Part shown: positions 8,255 through 16,057 of the stretch, in pieces
Layout: each line of letters starts with the position of its first letter
Position numbering within the stretch: the first letter of the stretch is position 1
NCBI RefSeq assembly: GCF_003515775.1
Contig: NZ_QWEI01000001.1
Span: forward strand, 910,106 to 974,105
DNA length: 64,000 nucleotides
Origin: Ureibacillus yapensis
GTDB taxonomy: Bacteria > Bacillota > Bacilli > Bacillales_A > Planococcaceae
Direction of reading: 5' to 3'
The notes under the pieces: generated by a model
What the model was told of the DNA's origin: nothing
The model's input: the letters and a program-made list of their open reading frames with translations, nothing else
Databases searched by the model: none
Made by a program: the position numbers and the translations under genes

Positions 8255-9448
8255 ATGGAATTCTCGAATAAACTTCAACAACTGCCTACTCAGTTTTTTG
8301 CGGCGCTTGTACAAAAAGTGAATGCAGCCATTGCCCAGGGACATGATGTCATTAACCTGGGGCAAGGAAACCCAGACCGCCCGACGCCTCCCCATATTAT
8401 CAAAGCTTTGCAGCAAGCTTCGGAAGATCCACAGACTCACAAATACTCGCCTTTCCAGGGTATTCAAGAGCTAAAAGAAGCAGCGGCCCATTTTTATAAA
8501 CGCGAATATAATGTGGACATTGACCCCGAAACGGAAGTGGCTATTCTTGGCGGGGCGAAAATTGGCTTGGTGGAGCTGCCCATGGCAATTTTGAACCCCG
8601 GAGATTTTATGATTCTTCCAGACCCAGGCTACCCTGATTACCTTTCTGGTGCCGTACTGGGGGATGTGCAGTATGACACTTTTCCATTAACAGAAGAAAA
8701 TGACTTTTTGCCGGATTATGGCGCTTTGACGGAAGAGGTAAAAAAACGCGCAAAATTAATGTACTTAAATTATCCAAATAACCCGACAGGAGCTACCGCC
8801 AATTTGGAGTTTTTCGAAAAAACCGTCGCATTTGCCAACCAACATAATATTGCGGTGGTCCACGATTTCGCATATGGTGCCTTAGGGTTTGACGGCAAAC
8901 GCCCTGTAAGCTTCCTGCAAGCAGAGGGAGCAAAAGAGGTGGGTGTTGAATTTTATACCTTATCGAAAACCTACAATATGGCCGGATGGCGTGTTGGCTT
9001 TGCGGTAGGAAATGCAAAGATTATTCGTGCAATCAACCTGCTTCAGGACCATCTATTTTGCAGCATCTTCCCTGCCATTCAAGTTGCAGCAGCTGCTGCT
9101 TTAAACGGCGACCAGGATTGCGTCGAGGAACAGCGCGCCATTTATGAAAGCAGACGAAATGTGTTGGTGGAAGAAGCACATCGAATCGGCTGGAAGATTA
9201 AAGCGCCAAAAGGTTCTTTCTTTGCCTGGCTAAAGGTGCCGGATGGTTATACAAGCGAAAGTTTTGCAGACTTGTTATTGGAAAAGTCGCATGTTGCGGT
9301 TGCGGCAGGAAATGGTTTCGGGGAACACGGCGAGGGATATGTCCGCGTGGGCCTGTTGGTTAGTGAGGAACGATTAAAAGAAGCCATGCATCGGATCGAA
9401 AAATTAGGCTTATTCGAAGAGAACGCGGTTTATGCAACCAAGGAATGA
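8255..9448 (+). CDS. mtnE: Class I aminotransferase, MtnE type
   Basis: This 397-residue fold-type I PLP enzyme transaminates 2-oxo-4-methylthiobutyrate to methionine in the methionine salvage pathway. Visible hallmarks are VINLGQGNPDRPTPPHI near the N-terminus, YLNYPNNPTGA, the DFAYGALGF aspartate that binds the PLP nitrogen, and the Schiff-base lysine in TLSKTYNMAGWRVGF. The final part has the substrate arginine in GYVRVGLLV. Length and sequence style match B. subtilis MtnE (YkrV, 398 residues). The divergent mtnU beside it is the expected partner. No SAM riboswitch is visible in the 5' region. GAGGGATACAG precedes the ATG. Confidence 0.85.
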   Translation: MEFSNKLQQLPTQFFAALVQKVNAAIAQGHDVINLGQGNPDRPTPPHIIKALQQASEDPQTHKYSPFQGIQELKEAAAHFYKREYNVDIDPETEVAILGGAKIGLVELPMAILNPGDFMILPDPGYPDYLSGAVLGDVQYDTFPLTEENDFLPDYGALTEEVKKRAKLMYLNYPNNPTGATANLEFFEKTVAFANQHNIAVVHDFAYGALGFDGKRPVSFLQAEGAKEVGVEFYTLSKTYNMAGWRVGFAVGNAKIIRAINLLQDHLFCSIFPAIQVAAAAALNGDQDCVEEQRAIYESRRNVLVEEAHRIGWKIKAPKGSFFAWLKVPDGYTSESFADLLLEKSHVAVAAGNGFGEHGEGYVRVGLLVSEERLKEAMHRIEKLGLFEENAVYATKE

Positions 9449-9450
9449 AT

Positions 9451-9487
9451 AAAAGGATTCCCTCGAAACTTTGAGGGAATCCTTTTA
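9451..9487 (+). terminator. Terminator after mtnE
   Basis: AAGGATTCCCTC and its perfect complement surround an 8-nt loop and end in TTTT, starting 3 bases after the mtnE stop codon. Confidence 0.9.
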
Positions 9488-9603
9488 ATGGTGTGTCCTG
9501 TACAATAAATTCAAAAACATATCTGAAAATCGGAATCTAAGACCCCATAAATCCAAATGTACCCGTATACTTATATAAAATAAGCCATCACTGCCTAATA
9601 ATC

Positions 9604-10923
9604 TTAATTCACAACTTCCGCTATTTCTTCTACAACCCCATTTTGATTATTAGGCGTTAATTTTAACGTAAAGAGTGTGATTAAACTAATAAGCAGGAAA
9701 CCAGCAATCAAAAACATTCCTTGCGTTAAATTAAGAACCCCCAAAATCATGGGCCCCAAGAAACCACCGAGTGAAGAAAGTGTGCTGACAAGCGCAATTC
9801 CGGCGGGAGCTGTTGATTCTGAAAAGAAGAAAGTTAAAAACGCATAAAAAGTGCCCGATATACTATACAATCCAGCCGACGTAATGGAAAGCATCAGTAC
9901 CATCATGGGGGCGCTTGAGACGAGAGCACAACCAACAATTCCAACCAATGCAATCGAAACACTCACACCAAGATGCAATTTATGAGTATTTGTTCGATCT
10001 GCATTCCAGCCGGCAAAGAGTATAGATGGAACAGCAATAATGGATGGAATCATCGCTAGCCAACCGATCTCCATAATCGTGGTTGAAGAAGAAGATAACG
10101 ATTTAATAATCGTCGGCATCCAATAGGACAGTGCATTAACAGCAACAAATCCCGCAATGTTAAATAAAGATAGTTTCCAAACCTTTGAATCTTTTAACAT
10201 CCCAAGATGGGAAGTTTTATTTAATTTTGCACTTAACTGCCTTTCCTTTTCCAGCTCTCCTTCAAGCCATGATTTTTCCTCATCCGTTAACCATTTTGCC
10301 TGTTCGGGTTTATTAGTCAGATAAAATAAAACAACAACCCCTAAAAGCACAGCCGGGATTCCTTCCAATATAAACATCCATCGCCATCCAGCTAAGCCAT
10401 TCCAAGAAATATTCTCAATAATCCAAGTAGAAAGGGGTGCACCAATCAACGCACTTAACGGCAACGCTACAAAAAACAGTGCCGTTGCTTTCCCTCTTTC
10501 ACGCGCTCTAAACCAATATGTTAGGTAAAGAATAATCCCTGGAAGAAAACCAGCTTCAGCTGCCCCCAGCAAAAAACGCAAGATATATAAATGGGTAGCA
10601 GACTGGGCAAAGCCAGTTAAGACAACAATAATGCCCCATGTGACCATAATCCGCGAAATCCACAACTTTGCTCCGACTTTATGGAGAATGAGGTTGCTTG
10701 GCACTTCAAAAAGAAAATAACTGATAAAAAACAACCCTGACAACAACCCAAACACTTCAGCTGTTAGAGACAAGTCTGCATTCATTTTCAAAGCCGCATA
10801 CCCAATATTGACCCGATCCAGGAAAGCGACGACATACAAAAGTAAAATAAAAGGTAAAATCCTTCTCATTGTTTTCTTAACCGTTCTTTTTTCAATCGAT
10901 TGAATAGCTTGTACTTGATTCAA
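9604..10923 (-). CDS. MFS transporter, anion:cation symporter (ACS) family
   Basis: The protein has about 439 residues and 12 predicted membrane helices. The N-terminal half carries the ACS signature FLDRVNIGYAALKM and the cytoplasmic loop 2-3 region FEVPSNLILHKVGAKLWISR. A hydrophilic central loop (about residues 200-235) separates the halves. ACS transporters (ExuT, GarP, PhtT, HpaX) import organic or aromatic anions with protons; the substrate here cannot be read. It is not adjacent to the gentisate block 5 kb away and lacks the IclR-like operator seen there. The start is TTG 10923, because GGAGGG lies 5 bases before it and the alternative upstream TTG overlaps the site. Confidence 0.8.
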   Translation of the reverse strand: MNQVQAIQSIEKRTVKKTMRRILPFILLLYVVAFLDRVNIGYAALKMNADLSLTAEVFGLLSGLFFISYFLFEVPSNLILHKVGAKLWISRIMVTWGIIVVLTGFAQSATHLYILRFLLGAAEAGFLPGIILYLTYWFRARERGKATALFFVALPLSALIGAPLSTWIIENISWNGLAGWRWMFILEGIPAVLLGVVVLFYLTNKPEQAKWLTDEEKSWLEGELEKERQLSAKLNKTSHLGMLKDSKVWKLSLFNIAGFVAVNALSYWMPTIIKSLSSSSTTIMEIGWLAMIPSIIAVPSILFAGWNADRTNTHKLHLGVSVSIALVGIVGCALVSSAPMMVLMLSITSAGLYSISGTFYAFLTFFFSESTAPAGIALVSTLSSLGGFLGPMILGVLNLTQGMFLIAGFLLISLITLFTLKLTPNNQNGVVEEIAEVVN

Positions 10924-11251
10924 ATAAATCCCTCCCAATTAGGTAATTTAGATTTTCAATATCCTATCTTTAAATCCGTCTTTACCTTTTCATTATCGAA
11001 TCAATATTAGACTTGGTTAGAAATCCCCTCCTTCAGTAAACGATAGGTTTTACCCTGTTTTAGAAACCCCTTTCAAAAAACTCTTGATGCTCTAACTTTC
11101 TTTTATGTATTTAAATATTCTTTATTTACTATGTTAAGCTTGTAAAAGGAACGTCTAAAATAAATTTTAGAAAATTCCTTAAAACTACACTAGAATAAAA
11201 ATCATCTGTTTTTACTTGTATTTTCATATATTTTTATTTGAAATAAAAATA
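10924..11251. other. Long upstream region of the MFS gene, no gene seen
   Basis: This AT-rich stretch of about 330 bases holds the promoter of the minus-strand MFS gene. On the minus strand AAGGAGGGG occurs without a usable start codon, and two similar segments (GGGGATTTCTAA and GGGGTTTCTAA) lie about 40 bases apart. I found no ORF, RNA or riboswitch consensus. Confidence 0.4.
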
Positions 11252-11294
11252 TACCAGACACACAAACAATTCTAAATTGTGTGTGTGCCTGGTA
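11252..11294 (-). terminator. Long hairpin terminator of the duplicated P-loop gene
   Basis: TACCAG/CTGGTA, CACAC/GTGTG and AATT pairs make a stem of about 18 bp with small mismatches. On the minus strand a TATTTTTATTT tail follows. It lies 19 bases beyond the stop at 11313. Confidence 0.8.
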
Positions 11295-11312
11295 CCTATT
11301 TTTTCAAAAGCC

Positions 11313-12374
11313 TCAAACAGAATCCAGGAATAAGCCCGCAGTCATTTCATCCAGCTTTTCACCGTTAGTTGCTTCATCGAGCAACTGTCTTGCCATTCTT
11401 TCCGATTCGGCATATAAATTGGCATTCATAACGGCTTCCTTCATTGTGGCACGATAGTTTGATACGATTGCTTGAATATTTGCCTCCTCCACCGCTGTTG
11501 GGTGACAAAGACTGGCCATATCGAAAATCTCATCCCCCGCTCGTTCCGGAAAATACTCATGCGGCTCCGTACTGTCAAAAATACACCATTTTAATTCCGG
11601 CAATATGACCATATCCACCGATTTGGAGTCTAGGCCGCACCAGATCGTTTGTACGTCAAATCCACGCTCAAGCGCCACTTCTGCCAGTTTCTTCATCATG
11701 GAAGACTTGCCGGTTCCCGGGTATCCTTTAATAAAGAGGCGTTTTTCAAGATTTTGCGTTATGCTTTGAACGTAATCGCGCGCCCCGGCCGGCGTTAATG
11801 TTCCAAGCAAGCGATGCGTATGTTCCCCGCTTTTTTTGATGTTCTCATTGCCCAATACCGTCCCAATCAGTTCATCGATTTTCGCATCAAGCCCAGCCCA
11901 GTCCATATAACGGCGCGTTTCGACTTCCCACTCATCGTGAAGTTTTAAGGCGTTTGATAAAGACTGAAAGCATTGTTGATAATACTCTTCTTTTCTAGTT
12001 TTTAAATACTCAAGGTTTTTTTGTTGTTCGAGGATTTTCTGGTGATCCATGCATCCATCCAGAGAAATGACTTGTATATTTTCAAGTGGATCTAATGAAA
12101 GATTGGTTGCTTCGAGGATGAGAATGTCGTGTGGTTTCTTAATGAACAGCGCCTGTATCGACTTTTCGAAAAATGGGTCATGGTAATACTCAACGTCTAT
12201 TCCTTTCTTGCTATAAAAATCTCCCAATTCCAGCAGCTTTTCCGAAACCTTAAAGCCCTGTGCGCCTTCCAATAAATAAATGGATTTCGCTTCGTTCATG
12301 ATTTCTTTGTAAACATTCTTGATTCCCTGACCGGTTAACGATTGCCCGAAAAAGTGTGTAATTATAGCGCTCAA
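11313..12374 (-). CDS. P-loop NTPase protein with internal duplication (PRK06851-like)
   Basis: This 353-residue protein contains a canonical Walker A GYPGTGKSS at about residues 217-225. Comparing the protein with itself shows two tandem copies about 180 residues apart. Residues 8-45 (FFGQSLTGQGIKN to YLLEGAQGFKVS) align with residues 188-225 (RLLGTLTPAGARD to LFIKGYPGTGKSS). The first copy has lost the Lys/Ser of the P-loop (GAQGFKVS). The rest of each copy shares K/RGxDV and hydrophobic beta strands. This fits the uncharacterised PRK06851 group of ATPases; the cellular role is unknown. The start is TTG 12374, with AAGGATGAC upstream. The gene lies downstream of kbl but behind kbl's terminator. 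Confidence 0.7.
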   Translation of the reverse strand: MSAIITHFFGQSLTGQGIKNVYKEIMNEAKSIYLLEGAQGFKVSEKLLELGDFYSKKGIDVEYYHDPFFEKSIQALFIKKPHDILILEATNLSLDPLENIQVISLDGCMDHQKILEQQKNLEYLKTRKEEYYQQCFQSLSNALKLHDEWEVETRRYMDWAGLDAKIDELIGTVLGNENIKKSGEHTHRLLGTLTPAGARDYVQSITQNLEKRLFIKGYPGTGKSSMMKKLAEVALERGFDVQTIWCGLDSKSVDMVILPELKWCIFDSTEPHEYFPERAGDEIFDMASLCHPTAVEEANIQAIVSNYRATMKEAVMNANLYAESERMARQLLDEATNGEKLDEMTAGLFLDSV

Positions 12375-12432
12375 AAAGACGTCATCCTTCCATTGATTAT
12401 TTCACTTTATGTGTATGTAAAAGGCCCAAAAA

Positions 12433-12490
12433 AGGTGCCAAACACCAATTCGATTCTTAAAATCAAGAATCGCATTAGTGACTGGCACCT
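12433..12490 (-). terminator. 58-nt stem-loop terminator of kbl
   Basis: AGGTGCCA and TGGCACCT close a long imperfect hairpin whose inner arms GATTCTT and AAGAATC also pair. Read on the minus strand it is followed by TTTTTT and lies 8 bases beyond the kbl stop. Confidence 0.85.
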
Positions 12491-12497
12491 AAAAAAT

Positions 12498-13688
12498 TTA
12501 GTTTATTACGCCTAATTCACGGCCCACTTTTTCGTAGATTGCCAGAGCATCGTCCAGCATTTCCTTCGTATGTGCCGCGGTAGGCATATTGCGGACACGT
12601 CCTGTTCCTTTCGGTACTGTCGGAAAGACGATGGCTTTAGCGTAAACGCCTTCTTCAACAAGACGTTTCGAAAATTGCTGCGTTAACTTTTCATCCCCAA
12701 TAATACATGGCGTAATCGGGGTTTCAGACGCACCAATCTCAAAGCCAAGTTTTTTCAATCCCGCTTTTAAATAATCGCCGTTTTCCCAAAGTCGATCATG
12801 CAATTCCGTCGACTCCATAATCATCTCAACGGCACGGGTAATGGCTGCCACATCACCTGGCGTAACAGCGGTTGAGAAAAGGAATGGACGAGAACGCACT
12901 TTTAGCCAGTCAATCAAATTTTTCTTTCCGGCCACATAACCGCCGACTACCCCTATTGCTTTGGAAAGCGTGCCAATTTGGAAATCAATTTCTTTTTCAA
13001 GCCCAAAATGCTTTACCGTCCCTTTTCCTTTCCCCGTAACCCCAGAACCATGCGCATCATCCACATAGGTGATGAGGTCGAACTCTTTTGCAATCTCGAC
13101 AATTTCAGGCAATTTTGCAATGTCCCCATCCATCGAGAAAACGCCGTCCGTTATGACCATGATTTTATTGTATAAGCCGGATTCTTTTGCCTCTTTCGCC
13201 TTTGTGCGAAGATCGTCCATATCCGAGTGTTTGTAGGCAATGATTTTTGCTTTTGAAAGACGGCACCCATCAATGATGGAGGCATGGTTCAATTGATCGG
13301 ATAGAATGGCGTCGTTTTTGTCCATGACAGCGGAAATGGCTGCCATGTTGCAGTTAAATCCGGACTGATAGGAAATCGCCGCTTCTGTTCCTTTAAATTC
13401 AGCCAATTTCTCTTCCAATTTTACGTGAAGGTCCATTGTTCCGTTGATCGTACGAACCGCTCCTGCCCCCACACCGTATTCATCGATTGCTTTTTTGGCA
13501 ACCTGTTTTAGTTCTTCGTTGGTTGCCAAACCTAAATAGTTATTGGATGATAGATTGATTAATTTCTTTCCATTTACCTGGATGATGGGACCGTTTGCCC
13601 CTTCAACCGCATCTATTTCGTTGTATAGGCCTTGGTCTCGCAAGGCTTCCAGATTTTCGTTTAAAAATGCATCTAATATTTTGGACAT
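12498..13688 (-). CDS. kbl: Glycine C-acetyltransferase (2-amino-3-ketobutyrate CoA ligase)
   Basis: This 396-residue alpha-oxoamine synthase converts 2-amino-3-ketobutyrate and CoA to glycine and acetyl-CoA, the step after threonine dehydrogenase. Hallmarks are [14 protein letters not shown] near residue 45, the histidine in [13 protein letters not shown], the [11 protein letters not shown] aspartate, and the PLP lysine in [17 protein letters not shown]. Length equals that of Kbl (about 396-398). BioF homologues are similar, but no biotin genes are nearby and tdh lies in the same window. AGGGGGAGAAATCC precedes the ATG. It is transcribed alone and ends in a strong terminator. Confidence 0.9.
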   Translation of the reverse strand: MSKILDAFLNENLEALRDQGLYNEIDAVEGANGPIIQVNGKKLINLSSNNYLGLATNEELKQVAKKAIDEYGVGAGAVRTINGTMDLHVKLEEKLAEFKGTEAAISYQSGFNCNMAAISAVMDKNDAILSDQLNHASIIDGCRLSKAKIIAYKHSDMDDLRTKAKEAKESGLYNKIMVITDGVFSMDGDIAKLPEIVEIAKEFDLITYVDDAHGSGVTGKGKGTVKHFGLEKEIDFQIGTLSKAIGVVGGYVAGKKNLIDWLKVRSRPFLFSTAVTPGDVAAITRAVEMIMESTELHDRLWENGDYLKAGLKKLGFEIGASETPITPCIIGDEKLTQQFSKRLVEEGVYAKAIVFPTVPKGTGRVRNMPTAAHTKEMLDDALAIYEKVGRELGVIN

Positions 13689-13791
13689 GGATTTCTCCCC
13701 CTACACCATAGTTATCTTAGATTTTAGCACACTCTCTTGAGCTTTCGATAGGAATACTCTAAAATGACAACCTAACTTTTGTTAGAAATTC

Positions 13792-13870
13792 TTGACAAAA
13801 AGTTAAGTAAACATTACATTGTATGTAGCATATGTTAAGTAAACATAACATTTCGTTCGGTATGTTTAAC
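13792..13870 (+). promoter_or_regulatory. Promoter and repeated operator-like sites of the XRE gene
   Basis: TTGACA (13792-13797), a 17-nt spacer and TACATT (13815-13820) form a plausible SigA promoter. GTTAAGTAAACAT occurs twice (13802 and 13834), and the second copy lies in TATGTTAAGTAAACATA, a near-palindrome. A further TATGTTTAAC occurs at 13861. These are good candidates for autoregulation by the encoded XRE protein. Confidence 0.55.
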
Positions 13871-13884
13871 AAGGAGGTTATACA

Positions 13885-14091
13885 TTGCTAAAAAATCGTG
13901 TAAAAGAATTGCGGGCAAGATATAACTTCACGCAAAGCGAATTAGGAGAACGGGTCGGAGTAACGAGGCAAACCATCGCCTTCATTGAAAAAGGTGAATT
14001 TTCTCCTTCCATTACACTTGCTTTAAAGCTTGCAAAGGAATTAAAGGAACCACTTGATCAATTATTCTGGTTGGAGGAGGATGAAAAGTGA
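13885..14091 (+). CDS. Small XRE/Cro-type HTH regulator (YozG-like)
   Basis: This 68-residue protein is almost only a helix-turn-helix: NRVKELRARYNFTQSELGE, then VTRQTIAFIEKGEFSPSIT as recognition helix. It ends DQLFWLEEDEK, typical of YozG-like short regulators. The start is TTG 13885, with AAGGAGG 8 bases before it. The stop codon overlaps the start of the next gene by 4 bases, so the two are translationally coupled. Such pairs usually have the regulator controlling its own operon with a membrane protein. Repeated sites upstream support autorepression. No metabolic role can be read. Confidence 0.85.
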   Translation: MLKNRVKELRARYNFTQSELGERVGVTRQTIAFIEKGEFSPSITLALKLAKELKEPLDQLFWLEEDEK

Positions 14092-14552
14092 ACATTCGTA
14101 TGATGTATCCGTTTTTTAATATTATAGGCTGTGTCATTTTCTTATTTATAGGATGGGGTTTTACGAGAAACGATGCCACAATTTCAGAAAATACTTTTGA
14201 CTATACGATTCATCCTGTAGGAATCATTGCATGGCTAATATTAGTGGCTTTGTGTCTTGTTTTTTCATTTTTAATAAAAAGATATAACAAAATGAATCCA
14301 GATAAACAAATCAAGACTTTTACAATGACGCCACCGGAATATATCGAAGAAGATGAAATGTATCAATATGCAACCATGAAGGCAACAAAAAAAGTCTATA
14401 CATTCCTTATATGGGCATTACCTGCGATTCTACTCTATATAATCTTGCCATTGCCGTTTTCCGAATATGGAGTTTTCTTCATCATCACAGTGATCATAAT
14501 TATTCAAAATCTGCTTTACTTCTTTGAAATGAGGAAATTTAAAGAGCTGTAA
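14088..14552 (+). CDS. Small membrane protein coupled to the XRE regulator
   Basis: This 154-residue protein begins at GTG 14088, overlapping the regulator stop codon. It has hydrophobic segments at about residues 8-24, 44-64, 106-123 and 126-147. A charged cytoplasmic-looking stretch (IKRYNKMNPDKQIK to YEEDEMYQYATMKATKK) lies between the pairs. I do not recognise the family; DUF-type membrane partners of short XRE regulators are common in Bacilli. A role in envelope response is only a guess from context. GGAGGAGGATG upstream lies within the preceding gene. Confidence 0.7.
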   Translation: MNIRMMYPFFNIIGCVIFLFIGWGFTRNDATISENTFDYTIHPVGIIAWLILVALCLVFSFLIKRYNKMNPDKQIKTFTMTPPEYIEEDEMYQYATMKATKKVYTFLIWALPAILLYIILPLPFSEYGVFFIITVIIIIQNLLYFFEMRKFKEL

Positions 14553-14556
14553 ATGC

Positions 14557-14592
14557 AAAAAACCTCGCAAAAGCTAGGATTCTTTTGCGAGG
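14557..14592 (-). terminator. Terminator overlapping the 3' end of the YczE-like gene
   Basis: CCTCGCAAAAG and CTTTTGCGAGG form a perfect 11-bp stem. On the minus strand GGTTTTTTGC follows. The yczE-like stop codon lies in the loop, so the stem uses the last coding codons. It may also serve the convergent plus-strand gene. Confidence 0.85.
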
Positions 14593-15242
14593 TGATCCAT
14601 CTCCTTATGAGAGGGTTTATTTTCATCAAGTGAATGCTGGATTCTTTTTTCAAGCATGTTGCGAAAAAATGGCAAGGACCATTGAACAATATAGCCGGTG
14701 CACAAGGCAATAATGATCGTTCCCGCTCCGACAGGCCCACCAAGCAGCCAGCCAATCAAGGCAATGATTGCCTCCATCATTAAACGCGCTTTGCCAATCG
14801 AGCCCGCGAATTTTTTAGCGAAGATAATCATCAGCGTATCTCGCGGACCGGCTCCAAGATTGGGAGAAATATAAAGGGCACAGCCAACTCCCAAAATCAC
14901 AACGCCCAGCAGGAAGTACAGCGCACTAGATAAAGAGTTTGTGGAGCTTGGCAATAGCCAGTTAAAAAAGTCGATAAACACCCCACATAAAAACATGTTA
15001 AGCCATGTTGCGAGCTTCGGCCATTCTTTTAAATAGAGAGATGTAGATCCTAAAACAATAAGTCCTGTAATAACGGACCATGAACCGACTGTTAATCCGA
15101 CTTTTTCAAATAATGCGATGTGCAACACATCCCATGGACTGACTCCCAACACTTTCCCTTTAATTGTCATGGAAACACCCAAACACAACACTGCCAATCC
15201 GGAAAAGAAGAATAGCCATTTCCACATTTGTTCATTTTTCAC
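14574..15242 (-). CDS. YczE/YitT-like integral membrane protein
   Basis: This 222-residue protein has about five membrane segments. The motifs GVSPWDVLHIAL (about residues 34-45) and ISPNLGAGPRDTLM (about 125-138) are paired in the two halves, as is usual for the YczE-type family. The C-terminus (about residues 190-222) is hydrophilic and basic/acidic. Family members are annotated only as membrane proteins; no transported substrate is known. The start is GTG 15242 with AAAGAAGG upstream. Its terminator overlaps the coding end. Confidence 0.75.
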   Translation of the reverse strand: MKNEQMWKWLFFFSGLAVLCLGVSMTIKGKVLGVSPWDVLHIALFEKVGLTVGSWSVITGLIVLGSTSLYLKEWPKLATWLNMFLCGVFIDFFNWLLPSSTNSLSSALYFLLGVVILGVGCALYISPNLGAGPRDTLMIIFAKKFAGSIGKARLMMEAIIALIGWLLGGPVGAGTIIIALCTGYIVQWSLPFFRNMLEKRIQHSLDENKPSHKEMDHLAKES

Positions 15243-15311
15243 TACAAAGCCTTCTTTCTAACTCTATAAAACTTTTCCAACTTTACCCTACATATCACAA
15301 AAATTTATTTT

Positions 15312-15797
15312 CTAAACCGTCAGCTTTGAAAAGTTCGCATGCGTTATACTTACTAAATCATGGGGATTTAATTGGACTTGCAACCCAATTTTTCCGGCAC
15401 TGACAATCAAATAGTCCAATGAAACAGCCGATTCGTCGATATAGGTTGGAAATTGTTTTTTCATGCCAATAGGAGAGCAGCCTCCTCGAATATATCCTGT
15501 CGTGGGAAGCAGGTCTTTTACATGAAGCATTTCAATTTTCTTCTCCTCTACGACCTTCGCGCAAGTTTTTAAATTCAACTCAGCACTCACAGGAATCACA
15601 AAAACAAAGTACTTCCCCGCTCCAGCAGTAGCAACCAATGTTTTAAATACATGCGCAACGGGTTGCCCCGTCTTGTTTGCTACAGTAATGCCATCGATTC
15701 TATGATCCTCTATTGTATATTCCAGCAAGTTGTATTTTATTTTTTGCTGATCCAATAAACGCACAGCATTCGTTTTCACTTTCTTTTCTTTTGCCAA
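15312..15797 (-). CDS. ybaK: YbaK/EbsC-type Cys-tRNA deacylase
   Basis: The protein has about 161 residues with the single YbaK/aaRS-associated domain. It hydrolyses Cys-tRNA(Pro) made in error by prolyl-tRNA synthetase. Typical segments are TNAVRLLDQQKIKYNLLEY, the conserved lysine in VFKTLVATAG, and the GGCSPIGMKKQFPTYID loop that forms the active-site pocket. I chose TTG 15797 (AKEKKVKTNAVR start) because GTAGGGGCG lies 4-5 bases before it and the family begins here. ATGs further upstream would add an atypical 8-30 residue extension without a clear site. Confidence 0.85.
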   Translation of the reverse strand: MAKEKKVKTNAVRLLDQQKIKYNLLEYTIEDHRIDGITVANKTGQPVAHVFKTLVATAGAGKYFVFVIPVSAELNLKTCAKVVEEKKIEMLHVKDLLPTTGYIRGGCSPIGMKKQFPTYIDESAVSLDYLIVSAGKIGLQVQLNPHDLVSITHANFSKLTV

Positions 15798-15869
15798 TGA
15801 CGCCCCTACTTCCACATGCATTATCATACTATATCCATCATACCAAACCCAACAAGAAAAAGATGTAAA

Positions 15870-15907
15870 AATGCCCGCCAGAAGCACATTTGCTCACAGC
15901 GGACATT
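15870..15907 (-). terminator. Terminator on the minus strand, downstream of the DinB-fold gene
   Basis: AATGCCCGC and GCGGACATT pair with one mismatch. On the minus strand TTTTTACATCTTTTT follows. It separates the DinB-fold transcript from ybaK. Confidence 0.7.
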
Positions 15908-15954
15908 GGGAATATGTTTGTTTGTTTTTTAGTCGGTTCAACCCGACATTGTAA

Positions 15955-16051
15955 GATCAAATTCGCCTTGGCGTATTTGAGTCCAGATTTTATCGAGCCA
16001 GCTCGATAAACTTCCTTTAAAAAATCTGTGACATCCGCCGAAGACTGTAGT
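15955..16051. repeat. Dispersed intergenic repeat, copy 1 (about 97 nt)
   Basis: This stretch is nearly the reverse complement of 45610-45712. Shared blocks include CGCCTTGGCGTATTTG, TCCAGATTTTATCGAGC, CTCGATAA-CTTCCTTTAAA and ATCTGTGACATCCGCCG. It contains two compact palindromes (CGCCTTGGCG; TTATCGAGC-CA-GCTCGATAA). It lies just beyond the stop of the DinB-fold gene. It looks like a REP- or MITE-like dispersed element rather than a gene. Confidence 0.8.
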
Positions 16052-16057
16052 TAAATG

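Noticed and set aside
9604-10923. MFS gene as part of the gentisate regulon
   Set aside because: It is 5 kb away behind five unrelated genes and its promoter region lacks the shared operator, so I left the substrate open.
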